Positions 42,820-51,734 of a stretch of DNA of 64,000 nt are shown here, piece by piece. The notes beneath the pieces were generated by a model. The model searched no databases, was not told where the DNA came from, and saw nothing but the letters and a program-made list of their open reading frames with translations. This DNA is from Mycolicibacterium peregrinum (lineage in GTDB: Bacteria; Actinomycetota; Actinomycetes; Mycobacteriales; Mycobacteriaceae): NCBI RefSeq assembly GCF_002102345.1, contig NZ_LQPP01000052.1, positions 1 through 64,000 on the forward strand. The letters are read 5' to 3'. Within the stretch, counting starts at the first letter, position 1; each line of letters begins with the position of its first letter. A program made the position numbers and the translations under genes.

Positions 42820-43907
42820 GAGTTCAGCACGTCCCGCGATGCCCGGTAGAAGTCGGCCCAGCCGTCGCGCTCGCGCACCACGGCCTCCAGGTACTCCAGC
42901 CACACCACCGCATCGTTGACCGGATCCTTCACCACCGCACCGACGATGCCCGCCGCGGTGTCGGCGGGCCGCAGCACGCCGTCGCCGAAGTGCGCTGACA
43001 TCGCGATGCCCTGGGTCACCACGGAGATCGCCTCGGCGGTGGACAGCGTGCCCGACGGCTGCTTGAGCTTGTTGCGGCCGTCGGCGGTCAATCCGGAGCG
43101 CAGTTCGCGGAAAACCGTGACCACCCGACGGATCTCGTCGGCGGATGTCGGTACCTTCGGCAGCTGCAGTGACCCGCTGATGTCGGCCACCCGGCGCGTC
43201 ACGATCTCCACCTCGTCGTCGAGGCTCGCGGGCAACGGAAGGACCACGGTGTTGAACCGGCGGCGCAGTGCCGAGGACAAGTCGTTGACACCGCGGTCGC
43301 GGTCGTTGGCCGTCGCGATCACGTTGAACCCTTGCGTGGCCTGCACCTCGGAGCCGAGTTCGGGGATGGGCAGGGTCTTTTCAGAGAGGACGGTGATCAG
43401 GGCGTCCTGCACCTCCGACGGGATGCGGGTGAGCTCCTCAAGCCGCGCGATCTTGCCGCCGCGCATCGCGGTCATGATCGGGGAGGGGACCAGCGCCTGC
43501 TCCGAGGGCCCTTCGGCGATCAACCGGGCGTAGTTCCAGCCGTATCGCACGGCTTCCTCGACGGTGCCCGCGGTGCCCTGAACCAGCAGCGTCGAATCCC
43601 CGGTCACGGCTGCGGCCAGATGCTCCGACACCCACGTCTTGGCCGTGCCCGGCACCCCGAGCAGCAGCAGCGCCCGGTCGGTGGCCAGCGTCGCCACGGC
43701 CACCTCGATGATCCGTCGGGGGCCGATGTACTTCGGGGTGATCTCGGTTCCCGCAACGGTTTCCCCGCCCAGCAGGTAGCGGACCACCGCGTGCGGTGAC
43801 ATCGACCAGTTGGGCGGCGCGGGCTTGTCGTCAGCGGCGCGCAGGGCCGCGAGTTCGGCGGCGAACAGTTGCTCGGCATGCGGACGCAGCAGGGTCGCTT
43901 CAGTCAT
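42816..43907 (-). CDS. MoxR-type AAA+ ATPase
   Basis: A 363-aa AAA+ ATPase. Walker A is GVPGTAKTWVSEHL, preceded by the MoxR N-terminal helix region; NVIATANDRDRGVNDLSSAL is the sensor 1/arginine area and RRRFNTVVLPLP follows, as in MoxR/RavA proteins. Predicted to remodel a partner protein together with the VWA protein. Located in the middle of the operon, with ATG and GTG overlaps on both sides. Confidence 0.88.
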   Translation of the reverse strand: MTEATLLRPHAEQLFAAELAALRAADDKPAPPNWSMSPHAVVRYLLGGETVAGTEITPKYIGPRRIIEVAVATLATDRALLLLGVPGTAKTWVSEHLAAAVTGDSTLLVQGTAGTVEEAVRYGWNYARLIAEGPSEQALVPSPIMTAMRGGKIARLEELTRIPSEVQDALITVLSEKTLPIPELGSEVQATQGFNVIATANDRDRGVNDLSSALRRRFNTVVLPLPASLDDEVEIVTRRVADISGSLQLPKVPTSADEIRRVVTVFRELRSGLTADGRNKLKQPSGTLSTAEAISVVTQGIAMSAHFGDGVLRPADTAAGIVGAVVKDPVNDAVVWLEYLEAVVRERDGWADFYRASRDVLNS

Positions 43908-45364
43908 GAGAGTTCCTTCGCAAGGTCGGATCGCAGGGTGAGCAGCTCGAAGATCGTGGCGTAGAACTTGTGCAGTTCCTCGTCCCCGGTGAGGTCGGTG
44001 AGCCTCGCGAAGCGCGGCAACCAGTCCAGTGGGTACCCGGCGGCGAGATGCGCCGCGGCCTCGCGGCGTTGGCGGGCCGTGCCCCAGCCGGCCCCGGCCA
44101 GGGATCCGAACAGGGCTGCGGCAACATCAGGGGCGAACGGTCGCGGCAGGCCCGCCACGATGCGGAGCAGGGGCGCGGACTCAGCGGTGTCGGTGAGCGC
44201 GCGAATCATCTCCGCCGAGATCGCCGGGTGTGCGGTGGCGGGGTCGAAGTACGTGGCGTAATCGCCGGGCAGACACTGCTGCAACAGTGGCACTGCCCAG
44301 GTGGGGTCGTTGCCGCGCAATGCACTGCCGGTCAGCGCGGCCAGTACGGATTGGTGGTCGGCGTCCGAGAGTGCGCGGGCCACCTTCTCCGGTGCCACCG
44401 CGCCGAGCACTTCGGCCCAGAAGGCGATCGGGGTACGGGCGACGACGGCTTCCGGCTTGGTGGTGCTCAGCCCGTCGCGGACTGCCGCGGCGTCGGGCCC
44501 GGGCAGGGGGTGGACGGCGATTTTCACGCCCAGCAATGTCTTCTTGACCGAGAAGATTTGAGCGGCACGGTCTTTCATGCGATCGAGATAGCGGCTGCGG
44601 GACCGGCCGCTCAGCACCGCGATGGCGGCACTGCGCACCGTGACCGCCCGGTCGTCGAGCGCGGCCTCCAGGAACGGCTCGTCGGTCTCATGTTCGGTTG
44701 CCGCGAACGCCGCCAACAGGGCCGCCCGGGACTCGGCGTCCTCGCTGGCCCAGTGCTGTGCCACCAGTTCGCGCGCCCGATCGGGGTCGAGCTCGCGCGC
44801 GGTCGCCAGCCAGGTCAGGCGCTTGGCGGTGTCACCGTGGGTGTAGTCGGCTTCCTTCGGCCATTCCGCGGACGCGGTGCGCACCACATCGCGAAGCGCG
44901 CGGTGGCTGCGGCCGTAGTGTTCCACCGCGTACCACTGACCGCCGCTGCCGATGGCGTCCCAGAGTGCATGCGTCACAACGTCACTCTGCTGCAGCCGTA
45001 ACAGCCCGGGGATCAGCCGTGGGGGCAGGCGCAGGCCGGCGGCGGCGAGGTCGGCGAGCGCACCATCGAGGATGGGGCGCACGGACAGGGCGCGTTCGAT
45101 GAGAAAGCCGTGCGTGGCGGTGATCAGCGGCCGGGTTTCCGGTGGGGCTGCGGGCGTCTTCGGTTCGACGTGTTCGGGGCGTTGGCCGGCGCGCCGTGCC
45201 AGCGCGTAGAGGCCCGCCACCCGCAGTACCGACCCGACCGGATCGGCCGCGTCGTGTACGGCGGCAACGCTGCCATCCACCGGAGCGTCGAAGATGCCGT
45301 CGGGGAAGGGTTTCGAGCCGAAACCCACGGTGGCGGCGGAGATCATCCGCTGATAGTCGCTCAC
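43904..45364 (-). CDS. DUF5691 helical-repeat protein
   Basis: A 486-aa cytoplasmic protein, rich in Ala and helices, with HEAT-like patterns (for example ESRAALLAAFAATEHETDEP and VTVRSAAIAVLSGRSRSRYL). I recognise it as DUF5691, which regularly sits between SWIM-domain and MoxR genes. No catalytic motif is visible, so a scaffold role is likely. GTG start at 45364 overlaps the SWIM gene stop. Confidence 0.75.
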   Translation of the reverse strand: MSDYQRMISAATVGFGSKPFPDGIFDAPVDGSVAAVHDAADPVGSVLRVAGLYALARRAGQRPEHVEPKTPAAPPETRPLITATHGFLIERALSVRPILDGALADLAAAGLRLPPRLIPGLLRLQQSDVVTHALWDAIGSGGQWYAVEHYGRSHRALRDVVRTASAEWPKEADYTHGDTAKRLTWLATARELDPDRARELVAQHWASEDAESRAALLAAFAATEHETDEPFLEAALDDRAVTVRSAAIAVLSGRSRSRYLDRMKDRAAQIFSVKKTLLGVKIAVHPLPGPDAAAVRDGLSTTKPEAVVARTPIAFWAEVLGAVAPEKVARALSDADHQSVLAALTGSALRGNDPTWAVPLLQQCLPGDYATYFDPATAHPAISAEMIRALTDTAESAPLLRIVAGLPRPFAPDVAAALFGSLAGAGWGTARQRREAAAHLAAGYPLDWLPRFARLTDLTGDEELHKFYATIFELLTLRSDLAKELS

Positions 45365-46662
45365 AGCGCGGTCACCGCCGGCCCGGTCAGTCGCGACGGT
45401 GGGGCGTCGCTCAGCATCGACAGCGGATCGACACCATCGGTGGTGATCTCGACCAGCAGCGGCCGTGACCGCCCGCCGCTTCCGGCCTGCAGACGTGCCC
45501 AGCGGTCGTCGTCGCAGATCGCCGGAAGGGCGTTACCGTCCGCGTCGACCAGATGGCGGCGTTTGGGCCTGCTGTGTTGTACGGCGCGCGCGTTGACGAC
45601 GGCGGGAAACCGCAGCAGCCACGGATCGACCGCCAGGGCGCGGGCCCGGGCCGCGAGTGCGTCGTCGATAGCGGTGCCGGTCACGTTGAGATGCTCGATG
45701 GCGACCGTCGGCACATCGCCGTCGGGGAGCGCGACGCGGAAGCTCGACGGCCCACCGGGATACAGGTAGACGCCGCCGGTGAACTCGCGGCCCGGGGTGA
45801 GCCGGTTGTCGAAACTGGCCCCGCTCGGAGCGGTGGACTGCACGTTGACCAACAGCCCGGTGCCCGTGCCGCTCAACCACATCCGTCGGGTGGTGTAGCG
45901 CTCTTCTAGGGTTTCTGCGTACCCGAGCACCTGCCAGGTGTCGCTCACCGGATCGGTGGCCAGCACCTCGGCCCGTGCCACCGTGAACCCGATGTGGCGG
46001 CGCACCGCTGCGGCGGTCGGGACGGGCAGCGTGTCGATGGTGCGGTAGGCATCGGTCAGCAGCCGCATCAACCCGAGGTCCTCGATGATCTTGCGCGGCC
46101 ATTCGTCGTGCGTGAGGTGGCCGGGCAGTCTGCGCAGCCAGCCCGCCAGGCCGGGTGCCTTGGCATCGACCATGCGTTTGGCGATCGGCTCACTCCACCC
46201 GGCGTATGGGTCGACGCTGATCCCGGCTATGCCGTTGCGGACCTGGTCGTCGATCCACCGTCGGAGTTGCTCCAGGCCCTCGGCGACGCTGCGCTCCCGC
46301 GCCGCGACGGCCTTCTCGCTGACCTCACGCGGAGCCTTCGGGGTTGCCGGCGGGACGATGGCGTTCGCCGGGGCTTCCGCCGCGGTGTCGACGCTGCCGC
46401 CGCACCAGCGCAGCACCAGACCCACCACATGCTTGCAGGGAAACTGCCGCGATGGGCACGAGCACTTGTAGGTCGGGCCCACCAGGTTGACCTGCACGCG
46501 GTACGGGGTGCGGCCACTGCCCTGGAAGTCTCCCCACAACATGGTCTGGGTGGCTCCGGTGTTGGACCAGCCGGCCGCGCCCGCGAGTTTCTGGCCCGCG
46601 GCATAGGCCTTCCCGGCAAACTGGCGCGCCTCATCGGTGGACCACACCGTCTGCTGATCCAA
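45361..46662 (-). CDS. SWIM zinc-finger protein
   Basis: About 433 aa from a proposed TTG at 46662, chosen because GGAGGGG lies 6 nt upstream and no ATG/GTG is available nearby. The SWIM finger is KCSCPSRQFPCKHVVGL (C-x-C-xn-C-x-H) at about residues 70-87. The rest is alpha/beta with no known domain. SWIM fingers bind DNA or proteins. First gene of the SWIM-DUF5691-MoxR-DUF5682-VWA operon, divergent from a response regulator 123 nt away. Confidence 0.78.
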   Translation of the reverse strand: MDQQTVWSTDEARQFAGKAYAAGQKLAGAAGWSNTGATQTMLWGDFQGSGRTPYRVQVNLVGPTYKCSCPSRQFPCKHVVGLVLRWCGGSVDTAAEAPANAIVPPATPKAPREVSEKAVAARERSVAEGLEQLRRWIDDQVRNGIAGISVDPYAGWSEPIAKRMVDAKAPGLAGWLRRLPGHLTHDEWPRKIIEDLGLMRLLTDAYRTIDTLPVPTAAAVRRHIGFTVARAEVLATDPVSDTWQVLGYAETLEERYTTRRMWLSGTGTGLLVNVQSTAPSGASFDNRLTPGREFTGGVYLYPGGPSSFRVALPDGDVPTVAIEHLNVTGTAIDDALAARARALAVDPWLLRFPAVVNARAVQHSRPKRRHLVDADGNALPAICDDDRWARLQAGSGGRSRPLLVEITTDGVDPLSMLSDAPPSRLTGPAVTAL

Positions 46663-46724
46663 CCGCCGCCCCTCCAGATGCGTACTGACCCTGAGCCAGC
46701 GTAGCCAGAGGGGCGGACAGCGTC

Positions 46725-46742
46725 TCCACAAGATCTTCACAA
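46725..46742. promoter_or_regulatory. OmpR-type direct repeat upstream of response regulator
   Basis: TCCACAA (46725-46731) and TTCACAA (46736-46742) recur with an 11-bp period, the usual spacing for OmpR/PhoB-family dimers. The site lies 43 nt before the response-regulator start and between two divergent genes. Confidence 0.45.
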
Positions 46743-46772
46743 TCGCTGCCCGCGACCACCACAACCTGCACT

Positions 46773-46778
46773 TAGAGT
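46773..46778 (+). promoter_or_regulatory. -10 element, probable leaderless start of response regulator
   Basis: TAGAGT fits the mycobacterial -10 pattern TAnnnT. Transcription about 7 nt downstream would begin at or next to the GTG at 46786, which has no ribosome site, so a leaderless mRNA is likely. Confidence 0.5.
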
Positions 46779-46785
46779 CGGATTC

Positions 46786-47463
46786 GTGAAGCGAATCCTG
46801 GTGGTCGACGACGAGCCGACGATTCTGTCCGCGGTGGCCACCAGGCTGCGCGCCGAGGCGTTCGAGGTCGAGACGGCCGTCGACGGACCGTCTGCGGTGG
46901 CAACCGCGGCGTCGACCCAACCGGATCTGGTGGTACTCGACGTGATGCTGCCCGGCTTCGACGGACTGGAGGTGTGCCGGCGAATCCAGGCCGAGCGCGT
47001 GGTGCCGGTGTTGATGCTGACCGCCCGCAGCGACGAGACCGACATGCTGATCGGTCTGGGTATCGGTGCCGACGACTACCTGACCAAGCCGTTCAGCATG
47101 CGCGAACTGGTGGCCAGGGTGAGGGTGCTGTTGCGGCGCGTGGAACGCGCAACCGGCGACCAACCGCTGTCGGTCGGCGACTACCGGATCGACCTGACCG
47201 AGCGCCGGGTCCATCAGGGCTCCGGCCACGACGCTGTGGAAATCCATCTGACCCGAACCGAATTCGACCTGCTGGCCTTCCTGGCCGGTCGGCCTCGAGC
47301 GGCGGTCCCCCGAGAGACACTGCTGGAACACGTCTGGGGCTGGGCTTCAGAGGTGGAAACCCGGACCGTGGACAGTCACGTCAAGGCTTTGCGACGAAAG
47401 CTGGGGTCGGAGCTGATCCGGACGGTGCACGGTGTGGGCTACGCCCTGGAGGTTCCGCGGTGA
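46786..47463 (+). CDS. OmpR-family response regulator
   Basis: A 225-aa regulator. Receiver domain: VDDEPTI acidic pocket, phospho-acceptor Asp52 in VVLDVMLPG, Thr in MLTARSDE and Lys in YLTKPFS. C-terminal winged helix: LTRTEFDLLAFLAG and TVDSHVKALRRKLG. It is followed by its kinase with a GTGA overlap. Its likely autoregulatory repeat is at 46725-46742. The set of genes it controls, beyond the DUF4173 operon, is unknown. Confidence 0.92.
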   Translation: MKRILVVDDEPTILSAVATRLRAEAFEVETAVDGPSAVATAASTQPDLVVLDVMLPGFDGLEVCRRIQAERVVPVLMLTARSDETDMLIGLGIGADDYLTKPFSMRELVARVRVLLRRVERATGDQPLSVGDYRIDLTERRVHQGSGHDAVEIHLTRTEFDLLAFLAGRPRAAVPRETLLEHVWGWASEVETRTVDSHVKALRRKLGSELIRTVHGVGYALEVPR

Positions 47464-48497
47464 GCCTCGCCGGCCGGGTGACCGCACTCTGGGATCGGCT
47501 CCCGAGACCGCTGGATCCGTTCGCGTCGTTCAAGGTCAAGACCGGCCTGCTGGTCGGCGGGGCAATCCTGTTGGCCTCGTTCACCTTCTGGGTCGGCGCC
47601 AGCTGGCAGTTCCGGTACGCGTTGCTCGCCGCGCTCGCCACCTCGCTGATCCTGACGCAGTTCCTCGCCCACGGCATGACCTCGCCGCTACGTCAGATGA
47701 CGGCGGCGGCACGCGCCATGGCACAGGGGGACTACAGCATCCGGGTGCGTGCCACCTCGCGTGATGAAATCGGGCAATTGGCAACGGCATTCAACCAGAT
47801 GGCGGCTGATCTCGGGGCGGCCGACGAGTACCGGCGCGGGCTGATCGGCAACGTCTCCCACGAGCTGCGCACGCCCATCACCGCGTTGCAGGCGGTGTTG
47901 GAGAACGTGGTCGACGGCGTCGTCGAACCCGATGCCGAGACCATGCGGATGGCGCTGTCCCAGACCGAACGCCTCGGCGAGCTGGTGACCAATCTGCTCG
48001 ACCTCTCGCGGGTTGAGGGCGGGGCGATTCCGTTGCAGATCAGCCGGTTCGACGTCGACGAGTTCCTGCGCGACGCCGTGGAACACGCCTCCGTATCGGC
48101 CACCGGCATACCGGTATCCGTTCGGGTGTCGCCACCGGACCTGAAGGCCGTGGCCGACCCGGCGCGGCTGCGGCAGGTCGTGGTCAATCTGGTGGACAAC
48201 GCGATTCGGCACAGCCCGGCCGGTGGCCGGGTGACGGTGCTGGCGGCCCGCAGACCGTCGGGTCTGCGGCTCGAGGTGACCGATCAGGGGCCGGGCATCG
48301 CGCCCGCCGAACGTGAACGGGTCTTCGAGCGCTTCACCCGTGGCGCCACCTCGGATGGCGGAACCGGCCTGGGGCTGGCGATCGCGCGGTGGGCAGTGGA
48401 ATTGCACGGCGGGGTCATCGAAGTGATGGACACCGAGCCGGGATGTCGGATCAGGGTCAACATCCCTGACTCTGCGATGGGGGAGAGGTCGAGATGA
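47460..48497 (+). CDS. Sensor histidine kinase, intramembrane-sensing type
   Basis: About 345 aa from GTG 47460. Two transmembrane helices (about 28-47 and 53-71) are joined by only about five residues (SWQFR), so there is almost no extracytoplasmic sensor; this is the layout of intramembrane-sensing kinases. HAMP follows, then His134 in GNVSHELRTPI, the N-box NLVDNAIRHSP and GTGLGLAIARWAV. Such kinases often read a signal through a membrane partner, and the next gene, overlapping by ATGA, encodes a polytopic DUF4173 protein. Confidence 0.88.
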   Translation: MSLAGRVTALWDRLPRPLDPFASFKVKTGLLVGGAILLASFTFWVGASWQFRYALLAALATSLILTQFLAHGMTSPLRQMTAAARAMAQGDYSIRVRATSRDEIGQLATAFNQMAADLGAADEYRRGLIGNVSHELRTPITALQAVLENVVDGVVEPDAETMRMALSQTERLGELVTNLLDLSRVEGGAIPLQISRFDVDEFLRDAVEHASVSATGIPVSVRVSPPDLKAVADPARLRQVVVNLVDNAIRHSPAGGRVTVLAARRPSGLRLEVTDQGPGIAPAERERVFERFTRGATSDGGTGLGLAIARWAVELHGGVIEVMDTEPGCRIRVNIPDSAMGERSR

Positions 48498-50020
48498 CGA
48501 CAACGGTTTCAGGATTGCCGGTCCTTCCGGGGCCCGCATTGCCACGCCAGGGTGAACCGGGTTGGACGGTGTGGTCCCGTCGGGTGTGGCCCATCGACCC
48601 GCTGGCGTCAGCGCCACGCCGGGTGCTGGTATCGGCGCTGATTGCCGGGCTGATCGGCACCGCGGTGTGGCGGCTGTCTGTGCTCAGCGTCGGCTACCTG
48701 GTGGTCGGTCTGCTGGTCTTCGGGGTCGTGTACGGCACCGCACCGCGCCGTCCGAGCCGGTCCGAACAGTTCGGCATCGGTTTGACGCTGGCACTGCTGG
48801 CCGTGCCGGCGTTGCTGGCCGCCGGTTGGATGGGCGCGCTGTGTCTGGCGGCGGCCTGGATCATCGGCTGGTGCACGCTGGTCGGCGGCCGGACCTGGAC
48901 TGCGGTGTTCACCGGGCCTTTCCTGCCGTGGGTGCTGTTCGGCCGGTTGCGGAGTTGGGTGTACGAAACCGTCAAGACCGCGCTACCTGCGCGCTCGGGC
49001 CTGCCCGGCCCCGGACGCGTCGCCGTGGTGGCCGGACTCACCGTCGGACTGGTGGTGGTGTTCGGTGCGCTGTTCGCCGCCGCGGACCCGGCCTTCGCCC
49101 ACCTGGCCGGCAACCTGGTGCCCTCGGTCGTCGGCGTCGATTTCTTCTCGCGGACAGCCGTATTCGGCATCGTGGTGACATTCGTGCTGGGCGGTGCCTA
49201 CCTGGTGCGGTTCCCGCCGCGTCTGGATGCGATGGCCCCGGCGCCGATGCAGCCGGTGCCGCGGTGGGAGTGGGCGCTGCCGTTGGGGGTGCTCGACACG
49301 CTGTTCATCGCATTCGTCGCCGTACAGGCCACCGTGTTGTTCGGTGGGCACACCCATGTGCTGGAGACCGAGGACCTGACATACGCCGAGTACGCCCGCC
49401 AGGGGTTCTGGCAGCTGTTGTGGGTCTCCGCGTTGACGCTGCTGGTGCTCAGCGTGGTGATCAGAGTGGCAGGCCGGGTCAGCGCTTCCGACCGCCGGGT
49501 GCTGCGCATCTTGGTCGGGATCCTTTGTGCGACATCAGTTGTGGTGGTGATATCGGCGATCCACCGCATGTGGCTGTACCAGCAGGCGTACGGCTTCAGT
49601 ACCGAGAGACTGATGGTCATCACCACCGAGGTGTGGCTGGGTGCGGTGTTCGTGCTCGTTGCGGTGGCCGGGATCCGGATGACGGGCAGGTGGCTGCCGC
49701 GGGCAGTGCTGGTGGCCGGTGTCCTGGCCCTGCTCGGCCTGGCCGCGTTGAACCCGGAACGATTGATCGCCGACCGCAACATCGACCGCTTCGAGCAGAC
49801 GGGGGCGCTCGACGCCGAATATTTGTCCGGGCTGTCCTCTGACATCGATCCGGCACTGCGCCGGTTGCCTGCGTCGGTGCGCGAATGTGTGACCGCGCGG
49901 CTCCACGAGCCTGATCCCTGGTACACCTTCAACCTGTCGCGGGCCCGGGCCGATCGGCCGACGAGCGAGGACCGTCCCGAGCACTGCTCGGCGTACTGGT
50001 CCTATCCGCAGTACCGGTAG
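48494..50020 (+). CDS. DUF4173 polytopic membrane protein
   Basis: A 508-aa protein with roughly 11-12 hydrophobic segments and the DUF4173 core (for example YGFSTERLMVITTEVWLG and FVAVQATVLFGG). The C-terminal 80 residues are soluble and include NIDRFEQTGALDAEYL and a late Cys. The family function is unknown. Its ATG overlaps the kinase stop (ATGA), so RR, kinase and DUF4173 form one translation unit; a role as membrane partner or output of the kinase is inference. Confidence 0.85.
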   Translation: MTTTVSGLPVLPGPALPRQGEPGWTVWSRRVWPIDPLASAPRRVLVSALIAGLIGTAVWRLSVLSVGYLVVGLLVFGVVYGTAPRRPSRSEQFGIGLTLALLAVPALLAAGWMGALCLAAAWIIGWCTLVGGRTWTAVFTGPFLPWVLFGRLRSWVYETVKTALPARSGLPGPGRVAVVAGLTVGLVVVFGALFAAADPAFAHLAGNLVPSVVGVDFFSRTAVFGIVVTFVLGGAYLVRFPPRLDAMAPAPMQPVPRWEWALPLGVLDTLFIAFVAVQATVLFGGHTHVLETEDLTYAEYARQGFWQLLWVSALTLLVLSVVIRVAGRVSASDRRVLRILVGILCATSVVVVISAIHRMWLYQQAYGFSTERLMVITTEVWLGAVFVLVAVAGIRMTGRWLPRAVLVAGVLALLGLAALNPERLIADRNIDRFEQTGALDAEYLSGLSSDIDPALRRLPASVRECVTARLHEPDPWYTFNLSRARADRPTSEDRPEHCSAYWSYPQYR

Positions 50021-50084
50021 GAATCCCAGAATCGCGCCGATCCAAACGCTGTCAGCCTCGGCGTCGGAGGTCGAAGGTGGCCGT

Positions 50085-50843
50085 GTGACCGCACTCGCCC
50101 TTGACAGTTCGTCTCGAAGCACCCCGCTCGAGCCGGTCGTGCTCGATCCCGGTGCGCTGGGTTATCCGCCCGACAACCGGGCCGCCATCCCGCCGCTTGC
50201 CAAGCAGTGGGAAGAGCTCGATTTCCGCGAGATCCTCTCGCGGCCGGCAGCTTTCCTGTCGATCAGCCAATCCAACTCGCTGTACCGGCCGGGCGGGGTC
50301 CAGTATGCGGAGGGCCATGCCTTCCGCGGGAGCCTGGAAGCGACCGTGAAGGCGGCCAGGGCCGCGCGCTCGGCGCCGAACTTCGTGTCGTTCAACTGGA
50401 TCGGGTTCTCGGTGTTCCGTGACGAGTACCCGAAGACCGATTTCGACAAGGCACAGTACGACGGGTGGACCGGCCACATCGACGCGACCCCGGAGCAGAT
50501 CGCCTGGGACAACGAGCTGGTGGGGGAACTGCGCGAGCTCGTCGAACCCGGTGACAACGAGCTGTACGAGAAGGCCCTGCAGACGGCGTTCGTCGGCACC
50601 GACCTACCCGGGGCGCTGAACCGGCAACGGGTCGAGGTGGTGGTGCTCACCGGAATCCACCTCGACTGGTGCGTCGAAGGCAATGCGCGCGCGGCGCGTG
50701 ACCACGGCCTGCTTCCCATCGTGATCGGCGATGCCACCGGTGCCGCCCATCCCGACCAGGAGCGCGCCGCCTTCGAGCGGATCAACAACTTCTTCGCACC
50801 GGTGATCACCTCGGACCAGTTCGTGGAGTGGGTCGGTCACTGA
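50085..50843 (+). CDS. Isochorismatase-like cysteine hydrolase
   Basis: A 252-aa cysteine hydrolase of the isochorismatase/nicotinamidase family. The nucleophile Cys is in VLTGIHLDWCVEGNARAARD; a Lys in the YEKALQTAF segment would complete the family triad with an early Asp. The unusually long N-terminal half (about 90 residues before the usual core) sets it apart from RutB and PncA. Coupled by TGATG to an AmiS/UreI channel gene, so an amide or ureide substrate is likely. GTG start at 50085. Confidence 0.78.
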   Translation: MTALALDSSSRSTPLEPVVLDPGALGYPPDNRAAIPPLAKQWEELDFREILSRPAAFLSISQSNSLYRPGGVQYAEGHAFRGSLEATVKAARAARSAPNFVSFNWIGFSVFRDEYPKTDFDKAQYDGWTGHIDATPEQIAWDNELVGELRELVEPGDNELYEKALQTAFVGTDLPGALNRQRVEVVVLTGIHLDWCVEGNARAARDHGLLPIVIGDATGAAHPDQERAAFERINNFFAPVITSDQFVEWVGH

Positions 50844-51478
50844 TGGGAAACGTCGGTCTGCTTCTCGTCGGTGTGGCGCTGTTCGTCAACGGACTCGTCT
50901 CGGTCGGTCTGGTCAGCGGGCGCGGCGCCGCCCCGATCAACCTGTTCGTCGGCACCGCCCAGGTCGTCCTCCCGACGCTGGTCCTCGTGCAGGCGGACGG
51001 CGATCCCGGCATCGTCAACGCGACGTGGCCGAGCTACCTGTTCGGGTTCACCTACCTGTGGTTCGGGTTCATCCAGATCTTCGACATCGATCCGCGCGGA
51101 TTCGGTTGGTACAGCACCTTCGTCGCGGCCATCGCGGCCTACTACGCGATCAAGAGTGTCGGAACCGATCCCGTTTTCGCCGTCATCTGGGCGACCTGGG
51201 CGATCATGTGGACGCTGTTCTTCGTGCTGTTGGGGCTCGGGGTCGCCAAGGTCGGCCGGCTCGATCTGGGGCACTTCACCGGATGGTTCCTCGTGCTGCT
51301 CGGGGTTCCCACCTGCACCGTGTCGGCGATCCTGCTGCTGAACGGGATGTGGTCGACGTCGCCTCTGGCGGGTGTGGTCGCGCTGGTGGTGTTGCTGGCG
51401 GCAGTGGCGTTGTCCAGGCGTTCTTCTGCAGAAGTTCTGGATGTCGCCGTTGTCGGGAGCGTGCCACAGCCTGCTTGA
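50843..51478 (+). CDS. AmiS/UreI-family amide/urea transporter
   Basis: A 211-aa membrane protein with six or seven TM helices. MGNVGLLLVGVALFVNGL and FVGTAQVVLPTLV are typical of AmiS/UreI, as are FGFTYLWFGFIQIF and WAIMWTLFFVLLG. These channels pass urea or short amides. It pairs with the cysteine hydrolase upstream rather than with an amidase or urease, and none of those is in this window. Confidence 0.85.
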   Translation: MGNVGLLLVGVALFVNGLVSVGLVSGRGAAPINLFVGTAQVVLPTLVLVQADGDPGIVNATWPSYLFGFTYLWFGFIQIFDIDPRGFGWYSTFVAAIAAYYAIKSVGTDPVFAVIWATWAIMWTLFFVLLGLGVAKVGRLDLGHFTGWFLVLLGVPTCTVSAILLLNGMWSTSPLAGVVALVVLLAAVALSRRSSAEVLDVAVVGSVPQPA

Positions 51479-51489
51479 GGGCGGGCAGC

Positions 51490-51588
51490 ATGTCATCGGG
51501 TGGGGATCGCGAAATGCCGTTGCAGGAACGATGGCTCGATGCACTCGTGAGCGCGACGATCGAGACCGCGCATCAAGATGAGAATTAG
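51490..51588 (+). CDS. Possible 32-aa small ORF after amiS
   Basis: A 32-codon acidic ORF starting MSSGGDREMPLQERW and ending HQDEN, 11 nt after the amiS stop with a purine-rich GAGGGCGG upstream. No family is recognised. It may be a chance ORF; the only support is position and the ribosome-site-like stretch. Confidence 0.2.
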   Translation: MSSGGDREMPLQERWLDALVSATIETAHQDEN

Positions 51589-51638
51589 CTGTCAACCGTC
51601 TATGTCGTGGTTATCATGCGCTGGTAGAGTGGTCAAAA

Positions 51639-51655
51639 ATATTGCAGAGCAATAT
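51639..51655. promoter_or_regulatory. AT-rich palindrome upstream of microprotein 1
   Basis: ATATTGC-AGA-GCAATAT, a perfect 7-bp inverted repeat with a 3-nt centre in the AT-rich part of the 51589-51801 gap. Candidate operator. The rest of this gap shows no other gene; the dyad at 51735-51765 is listed separately. Confidence 0.4.
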
Positions 51656-51734
51656 GTTCCAATGCCTTACACGGTTCACGCACAGAGTCTCCATAGTGTG
51701 CTGACTGTAATGTTTCCGTTGCGGTGAAGAGATT

